Shown here: piece after piece, positions 7,215 through 10,057 of the stretch | Numbering within the stretch: position 1 is the first letter of the stretch | How the letters are laid out: every line of letters starts with the position of its first letter | Assembly: GCA_015501595.1 (NCBI GenBank) | Contig: JADNRX010001397.1 | Span: forward strand, 1-10,057 | Direction: 5' to 3' | Origin: Hymenopellis radicata | Lineage: Eukaryota > Basidiomycota > Agaricomycetes > Agaricales > Physalacriaceae | Length of the DNA: 10,057 bases | Notes under the pieces: generated by a model | What the model was told of the DNA's origin: nothing | Databases searched by the model: none | Seen by the model: only the letters and a program-made list of their open reading frames with translations | Made by a program: the position numbers and the translations under genes

Positions 7215-7367
7215 TGCGCCACAGAATATCATCAAGACGGGGACCTGAGCAAGCGTGTGTCAAGGCAACGATCGAGCGCTAGAACGCATCTTACACACGG
7301 GAATATTCGTGCGGCGGGGACCTGAATTAGATTCTGTGGCAACGGTCCTGAGACTTGACTCCCCATT
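7215..7367 (+). repeat. Direct repeat of about 76 bp, two copies
   Basis: GAATAT (7224, 7301), CGGGGACCTGA (7238-7248, 7315-7325) and GGCAACG (7264-7270, 7338-7344) recur in the same order at spacings of 77, 77 and 74 bp. A weaker third relative (CCGGGGTCAGAACTTGTGGCA) occurs near 7652. The remaining positions are well diverged, so the duplication is old. Confidence 0.65.
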
Positions 7368-8200
7368 CTCTCTTTCCCACTTACCGTCACCGCCGCCGCC
7401 GCAAGCCGCAAAGCACGAAAATAATGCGGTAAGCTGGTGCTCACCTTCACTCAGTTCGTCTGCTGACGGTCCATCGTTTCAGTGCATTCTCCAGCCTGGA
7501 ATGGTGTCCACGCTCTCGATTGTCGTATCCGATGTCGCCCGCGTAAATGTCATGTAGTCGATTCGGAAGAAGGCAAGGTAAGGAAGAGAGTCGGTTTACC
7601 ACCCTGCACACTGACTTCTCGAACTGCAGAGTGCCTCAGTTCGTGGAGATCCGGGGTCAGAACTTGTGGCAAGGTGAAAGTCGTCTAGGCGGTACTTCCC
7701 AGAGTTCGAACTGTCCCCAAGAGTCATATGCGCTCAATTCGTCGAGATTCAGGCTATAACGTCGATAATCCAAGAGAAAAGGAGCCACGGAGGACGAGAA
7801 GGTGCGTGTTTAACGCCCACAGATGTCACAGCTGACTTGTTCCCTACAAGGCGCGGAAGTCATTGCGTACGCCGCTGGATACTGTGTAGGGAGGTTCAGC
7901 GTCACGAGTCGCTCAATTTGTCGAGAACCGAGATTAGATTGACAAGAGGGAGTTATACGAAGCGAGGGAGAACGATTGACGAAAGGGCCGGTCCGAGGTG
8001 CGTGTTGAATTCGGCGTCATTTGAAACGAAGCGACACCGGAGAACCCACAGACCCCATCAAACATCCAAAAGAGCCGAAGATCCAAGGAGGAAAGGGTCG
8101 AATGCGAGAGTTCACGACATGAGGGCAGGAGCAAGAACATCTCGATCGTGTTCCGCCAAATGCGGCAAGTTCACACTTGACTTCTTGCCATCACTCCTCA
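7368..8200 (+). pseudogene. Intron-bearing degenerate repeats, probably a gene relic
   Basis: Intron-like segments on the plus strand: 7429-7482 (GTAAGC...CTGAC...TTTCAG, 54 bp), 7578-7629 (GTAAGG...CTGAC...TGCAG, 52 bp), 7802-7850 (GTGCGT...CTGAC...ACAAG, 49 bp) and possibly 7998-8051. The last two lie in a duplicated block: GCTCAATTYGTCGAGA occurs at 7732-7747 and 7911-7926, and GTGCGTGTT at 7802 and 7998. The intervening exonic sequence has no single open frame and no family motif that I recognise; the open frame at 7837-8319 crosses the intron signals. Best read as decayed tandem copies of spliced modules, continuous in style with the arrays to the right. Confidence 0.4.
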
Positions 8201-8229
8201 AATCGGTTTCTTGGCCTCATCAACGCGTC

Positions 8230-8244
8230 GGCGCCTTCGGCGCC
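8230..8244. repeat. Hairpin 1 of the 268-bp array
   Basis: GGCGCC TTC GGCGCC forms a perfect 6-bp stem closed by a C-TTC-G apex. It is in register with the hairpins at 8498 and 8765. Confidence 0.75.
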
Positions 8245-8497
8245 TCTGCAAACGACGAAATCCTTGATTATCAAGTTTGGATTGCGAAGAACGGCGTAGC
8301 GGGATTGATCCAGCGTTGATGGCCTCGCCGGCCAGGCTTGGATCTTGGCTGAAAAGTGCGTTTTTTGTCTCCGTTTTTTGCATTATTTTTGACTCATTTG
8401 GTGATAGATACGCTTTGGATACGTGCGCGACTTTGTGTGTTTTCCTTCCCTCGGCGATGTTGAACTTGACGCTAATTCGCATGTATACAGATGGATC

Positions 8498-8516
8498 GCG
8501 GTGGCTTCGCCACCGC
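8498..8516. repeat. Hairpin 2 of the 268-bp array
   Basis: GCGGTGGC TTC GCCACCGC forms a perfect 8-bp stem with the same C-TTC-G apex. The stem sequence differs from hairpin 1, but pairing is kept. Confidence 0.8.
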
Positions 8517-8764
8517 CTCGAATAGCCGTCTGTCCTCTAGGAAACACAACGTCGTTTCCATGGCAACCGAGCCTGTGATCTAGGATGGGCCTGGCTGTCC
8601 TCGCCGGACCGGCTTTTGGTCCAGGCGAAAAGGTGCGTATTTTGACTTCATTTTCATCTTCCATTTCTGACTCGTTTTCATTAGATCTCCTCGTCGGGCC
8701 ATCAAGAAAGGTACGTTCGGCTCTATATTCTGCGGTATTCTTGATCTCACCACTTGCCATTAGT

Positions 8765-8783
8765 CGAGGCGGCTTCGCCACCT
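8765..8783. repeat. Hairpin 3 of the 268-bp array
   Basis: GAGGCGGC TTC GCCACCTC pairs at 7 of 8 positions. Relative to hairpin 2, the second pair has changed from C-G to A-T on both sides (compensating), while one central pair is lost (C/A). Confidence 0.75.
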
Positions 8784-9150
8784 CCTCACATGTTCAAACA
8801 ATTCGAGGAATAGCGCCACGTCTTAAGAACATGCCATTTCGCAAATATTATGGTGTATGTTGGCCTCGCCGGCCCGGCTTTTTTTTTTCTGGAAAAAAGG
8901 TCCCAATATTCCCTTCGATTTCACGCTTAATTCTGACCTGGCTTCAATAGTTCAACGGCATAGTGATATGATGGTCAAATCGCGTCTCTACGGAAACTTC
9001 TCGCCCTTGTTGGCGATCTGGATCTCGCTATCTTCGGGTTTACGGACGGATTGGGACGTTTGGGCGGTGAACTTTTCGAGGTACGTTACCTTGCTCTTCT
9101 TGAACTCCAGGGCTGATTCATTATTCCAGTGCCATGGTATTATTTTCAAC

Positions 9151-9204
9151 TCGGTGAGCAGCGGCGCTTCCGCCGCTGCGCTCGCGCTGCGAGCTCCTCG
9201 CTGC
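9151..9204. repeat. T-shaped palindrome, copy 1
   Basis: Outer arms TCGGTGAG/CTCGCTGC pair at 7 of 8 positions, counting two G-T wobbles. Inside are hairpin AGCGGCG-CTTC-CGCCGCT and hairpin GCTCGC-GCT-GCGAGC. Total 54 bases. Confidence 0.8.
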
Positions 9205-9588
9205 TGGGATAACGACACTTTCCAATAATGGACGCCACAATTCGACTTTGGTATCGGCTCACCTAGACGCCGCTACCTACACGTCGTCGTCATCGTTGGC
9301 ATGAAGCAATCTCTCTCTCCAATGACGTTCCCATTCACATCCCAGTAGCCGCGACGTACACGTCAGATCCTCTCAACCCGCCGATTACTCTTCTAATTAC
9401 AACCGGACCTACGCTCGCGCGCCTAGCCTTCGGATAGCACTAGCCGTTGATGTCGATTTGAATCTGACGGCGTTCGGGTTTATGGCCTCATTTGGACGTG
9501 CTGGTGAATCCGTCATGGGTATGTTATCTTGTTCTGCCGAGCTTCCTGACCTAACGTTACACTCCAGTGCTTCTATTTCGCTTGAGAT

Positions 9589-9642
9589 GCAGTGAGCAGC
9601 GGCGCTACCGCCGCTGCGCTCGCGCTGCGAGCTTCTCACTGC
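9589..9642. repeat. T-shaped palindrome, copy 2
   Basis: Outer arms GCAGTGAG/CTCACTGC are a perfect 8-bp stem. Inner hairpins are AGCGGCG-CTAC-CGCCGCT and GCTCGC-GCT-GCGAGC. Same 54-base length as copy 1; the first loop differs by one base from copies 1 and 3. Confidence 0.85.
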
Positions 9643-10009
9643 TAGGATAACCAAGGTTCCATATATATTCCATGCCTTACTCCTCCAGGACGGCGGTGTC
9701 CGTGGCTAATCCTCGTCAATGACTGTCTTTGCACCCCGTCTTCAGCGCCTTCTCGTCCCATCACCCGCTACCTCCACGTTGAACCTTCGCAACTCGCCCA
9801 GACCCCTTGCAATTCTGACACGGAACTACCCTCATGCGTACAGCCTTCGGATATGAAGAACCGCTGATGTTGATCTGGATCCTGTAGATCTCGGGTTTAC
9901 TGACGCATTCGGACGTGCTGGCGACGAATTCGTCTTAGAGTATGTCACCTTGTTCTACCTTGCTGCTTGAACTAACGACTCAATCCAGTACCTCGATTTC
10001 GTTTGAAAC

Positions 10010-10057
10010 GCAGTGAGCAGCGGCGCTTCCGCCGCTGCGCTCGCGCTGCGAGCTTCT
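10010..10057. repeat. T-shaped palindrome, copy 3 (cut by window end)
   Basis: Left arm GCAGTGAG and both inner hairpins are present and identical to copy 2 except for the CTTC loop. The right outer arm runs off the window after its first two bases. Confidence 0.8.

Larger units (their letters stand above)
8220..8960 (+). repeat. Tandem array, unit about 268 bp, with hairpins
   Basis: Two landmarks recur in step. A hairpin with a CTTCG apex lies at 8230-8244, 8498-8516 and 8765-8783. A TGNCCTCGCCGG block starts at 8320, 8596 and 8861 and is followed by a GGCTT...GAAAA stretch. Spacings are about 265-276 bp. The middle unit carries two good intron-like segments, 8633-8684 (branch CTGAC) and 8711-8763; the first unit has counterparts starting GTGCGT near 8356 and 8424. 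Sequence identity outside the landmarks is low. Open frames here (such as 8585-8950) run through the intron signals and are not supported as genes. Confidence 0.65.
8961..10057 (+). repeat. Tandem array of 438/421-bp units, each with a 49-bp intron-like segment
   Basis: Three units, the last cut by the window end. Intron-like segments of exactly 49 bp lie at 9081-9129, 9519-9567 and 9940-9988 (GTACGT or GTATGT donors followed by a CTTGYTCT-like stretch, CCAG acceptors; CTAAC/CTGAY branch in each). A T-shaped palindrome follows 21-22 bases after each acceptor. Before the donors, related peptides can be read: GDLDLAIFGFTDGLGRLG, DVDLNLTAFGFMASFGRAGE and DVDLDPVDLGFTDAFGRAGD. The conservation of GF-hydrophobic-FGR-G suggests the ancestor was coding. 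No unit has a complete open gene and I do not recognise the family. Confidence 0.75.

Noticed and set aside
7837..8319. 160-codon plus-strand open frame as a gene
   Set aside because: It crosses the intron-like and duplicated blocks, is rich in Arg and Ser from composition, and shows no recognisable domain.
8585..8950. 121-codon plus-strand open frame as a gene
   Set aside because: It reads straight through two good intron-like segments and two hairpins of the tandem array, and the neighbouring units do not keep the frame.
9409..9654. 81-codon minus-strand frame, and the Ala-rich peptide across the palindrome
   Set aside because: They arise from the GC-rich palindrome and are not kept in the other two units.
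9151..10057. Viral inverted terminal repeats
   Set aside because: Only the folding topology is similar. The element is 54 bases, internal to a tandem array, and there are no replication genes nearby.
1..10057. CRISPR arrays, bacterial promoters and operons
   Set aside because: No short regularly spaced repeats with unique spacers are present, and the intron-rich content points to a eukaryote.

Overview
The window looks like an accessory, decaying stretch of a fungal genome, most likely a basidiomycete of the Agaricomycetes type. The grounds are numerous introns of about 47-58 bp with GTRNGY donors, CTNAY branch points and YAG acceptors, moderate G+C, no bacterial gene organisation, and one recognisable fungal protein family (DUF4246). 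No long intact gene is present. All family and lineage calls come from reading the sequence, not from a database search.

Region by region. (1) About 1-1700, plus strand: remains of a multi-exon gene of unknown family, with at least seven intron-like segments and several frame breaks. (2) 1700-2143: no gene seen; it holds a 16-bp perfect palindrome. (3) 2144-5210, minus strand: a DUF4246 pseudogene whose exons can be followed almost end to end. It carries about five or six frame breaks and a 733-bp transposable element (3443-4175) flanked by 8-bp target-site duplications. One of its introns appears to be of the rare GC-AG class. (4) The inserted element is a non-autonomous, hAT-like foldback element. 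It has 48-bp inverted repeats, two divergent tRNA-like (A box/B box) modules, a telomere-like GGTTAGGA tract and a 12-bp hairpin. (5) 5285-5690: an A-poor, G+T-rich degenerate tandem repeat, followed by two decayed tRNA-like segments (5700-5865). (6) 5931-6774, minus strand: a possible small transcription unit with a TATA box, one or two good introns and a short signal-peptide-like ORF, plus a separate weak ORF. (7) 6780-7200: nothing recognised. (8) 7200-8200, plus strand: degenerate direct repeats containing intron-like segments. (9) 8220-8960: a tandem array with a unit of about 268 bp. (10) 8960 to the window end: a tandem array with units of 438 and 421 bp. Each unit carries a 49-bp intron-like segment and a compact T-shaped palindrome.

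The most unusual material is in the two right-hand arrays. Each repeat unit keeps short palindromes whose stems change in a compensating way between copies, next to conserved GT...AG segments. This could be decayed tandem copies of a spliced gene, or a repeated element whose folded RNA or cruciform DNA is under selection; the sequence alone does not decide. No metabolic pathway or operon-like cooperation between genes can be claimed for this window.
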